From the NCBI GenBank assembly GCA_022448765.1, contig JAKUTI010000193.1:1-5328 (forward strand): a stretch of DNA of 5,328 nt, read 5' to 3'. Made by a program: the position numbers and the translations under genes. Below the pieces are notes generated by a model. The model searched no databases. It saw only the letters and a list, made by a program, of their open reading frames with translations, and had not been told where the DNA came from. Source of the stretch: Pseudomonadales bacterium. Its GTDB lineage: Bacteria > Pseudomonadota > Gammaproteobacteria > Pseudomonadales > Azotimanducaceae. Positions within the stretch are counted from its first letter, which is position 1. The number at the start of each line of letters is the position of its first letter. Shown here one piece after another: positions 4,555-5,328 of the stretch.

Positions 4555-5328
4555 CTAGGCCTGCGGAGCGTATTGCGCGAGGCGTTCCGGGACTCTACGC
4601 GGTACATCCAGCCATCGACAATACTCGAGATGCGTACTCATAAACGACCGCATCATGTCGTGATAAACATCCATACCCGTTTGACGAGCGCCCTCAATGC
4701 TACCGCCGAAAATAATCGCCAACGCTTCACGAAGCACCGGGTCATTAAAATCTCGGATAAACAATCCGTCACCAATTGCCAAAAGCGTCGCAATTACCTG
4801 TTTTCGATCCTCGCCGTGCGCGATCGCGAACTTAAGGTGATCTAGGCCATACGTCAGCAGCCGAGCCTTATCCTGCAGTACATTCTGGTAGATGAAACGC
4901 TCCGCCTCATTCAACGCATATTGCTCAAGGTACCGAACGACAGTTTGAGTAAATAAGCCCCGCACCAACACCAAATACACGACAGCTTCGGTCCAACCTC
5001 CCCGACTTTCTAGAATCATCCGATTGACCTGACCCGGACCTTCGAGACCCAGCCCACCACCATTAATCAGAGCCCGTTTACGAAACACCTCGTAATGGCG
5101 CGCCGCGTCGAACCCCGCTGTCGCTAGATATTGCTTTACTTCGTGATAGCCGTACGCCATCTGGTGTTGCCAACTCGAAATCACTTCGATTTCGACATTC
5201 GCGTACTGGGATAATTCGGTGGTGACTTGGCAAATCGCGACCTCCAATTCGTGAGAAACGGGTTTGACCGTGTGCCAAGGAACATCGGTCGCAGGCGCCC
5301 AGCGCCGCTGGATAGCCTCTTCGTAAAG
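4555..5328 (-). CDS. Ferritin-like protein with degenerate diiron site (N-terminus outside window)
   Basis: The frame is open from the right edge to the TAG at 4555-4557, giving 257 visible residues; the TTG at 5245-5247 is probably internal, because the 27 residues before it (including RRWAPATDVPWHT) fit this family. The protein looks all-helical and resembles R2/monooxygenase-type ferritin-like proteins. Numbered from the first visible codon, the first ligand Glu is probably kept (ANVE, 46), but the first ExxH motif reads DAARH, with Ala75 for Glu and His78 kept. LVRGLFT puts Arg123 where MmoX has Glu209. The second motif reads DKARL, with Lys154 and Leu157 for Glu and His. The surroundings (YEVFRKRAL, NGGGLGL, YGLDHLKF) are well kept, so this looks like a stable fold without a normal diiron centre. 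Non-catalytic beta subunits of bacterial multicomponent monooxygenases are a precedent. It is the first visible gene of the operon and is followed after 2 bp by SCP2-like gene 2. The exact family is not recognised. Confidence 0.85.
   Translation of the reverse strand, partial: LYEEAIQRRWAPATDVPWHTVKPVSHELEVAICQVTTELSQYANVEIEVISSWQHQMAYGYHEVKQYLATAGFDAARHYEVFRKRALINGGGLGLEGPGQVNRMILESRGGWTEAVVYLVLVRGLFTQTVVRYLEQYALNEAERFIYQNVLQDKARLLTYGLDHLKFAIAHGEDRKQVIATLLAIGDGLFIRDFNDPVLREALAIIFGGSIEGARQTGMDVYHDMMRSFMSTHLEYCRWLDVPRRVPERLAQYAPQA

Noticed and set aside
4553..4560. GCCTAGGC palindrome at the ferritin-like stop / SCP2-like start
   Set aside because: Eight bases made by a stop codon and flanking GC; no sign of function beyond the tight gene junction.
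4311..4643. 110-codon + strand open frame
   Set aside because: Antisense to the junction of the ferritin-like and SCP2-like genes; the proline run comes only from the CCA repeat.
5245..5247. TTG as start codon of the ferritin-like gene
   Set aside because: The same frame stays open for 27 more codons to the edge, and these encode family-like sequence (RRWAPATDVPWHT), so the true start lies outside.
5078..5278. 66-codon - strand frame with an ATG inside the ferritin-like gene
   Set aside because: It overlaps the conserved ferritin-like frame, which continues open to the window edge; the product has no helical ferritin pattern.

Overview
The window is ordinary-looking bacterial DNA: intact long frames, tight spacing, Shine-Dalgarno-like leaders, and a GC content in the low-to-mid 50s % judged by sampling a few lines. 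The gene families present (CaiB/BaiF CoA transferase, SSS and APC transporters, an FmdB-type zinc ribbon, a ferritin-like protein) suggest a heterotrophic, organic-acid- or lipid-using bacterium, possibly a marine or soil proteobacterium. Nothing here fixes the taxon. No RNA gene, CRISPR array, insertion sequence or phage gene was seen.

Layout: the left edge holds the 3' end of an APC-type amino-acid permease on the + strand. All other genes are on the - strand. In transcription order (right to left) they are: a ferritin-like helical protein cut by the right edge (4555-5328); two small proteins that look like diverged SCP2-like paralogues (4118-4552 and 3716-4105); an FmdB-type zinc-ribbon protein (3391-3678); a sodium:solute symporter (1810-3294); and a family III CoA transferase (431-1639). 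The gaps are 2, 12, 37, 96 and 170 bp. The first four genes therefore look like one operon. The symporter and CoA transferase could be the same transcript or separately controlled. The CoA transferase meets the permease tail to tail with 2 bp between stop codons.

The most interesting point is the ferritin-like protein. Its sequence keeps the frame of a diiron oxygenase of the methane-monooxygenase/R2 type, but four of the six expected metal-ligand positions are changed (one motif reads DAARH instead of DExRH, the other DKARL instead of DExRH, and the glutamate between them is Arg). It is probably a non-catalytic, beta-like subunit or a scaffold. A metal-competent partner would be expected just beyond the right edge. 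With two small putative lipid/hydrophobe-binding (SCP2-like) proteins and a zinc ribbon, this suggests an undescribed multi-component oxidation system.

The symporter and CoA transferase then form a plausible uptake-and-activation pair for a carboxylate. That the whole row serves one pathway is inference from gene order only.
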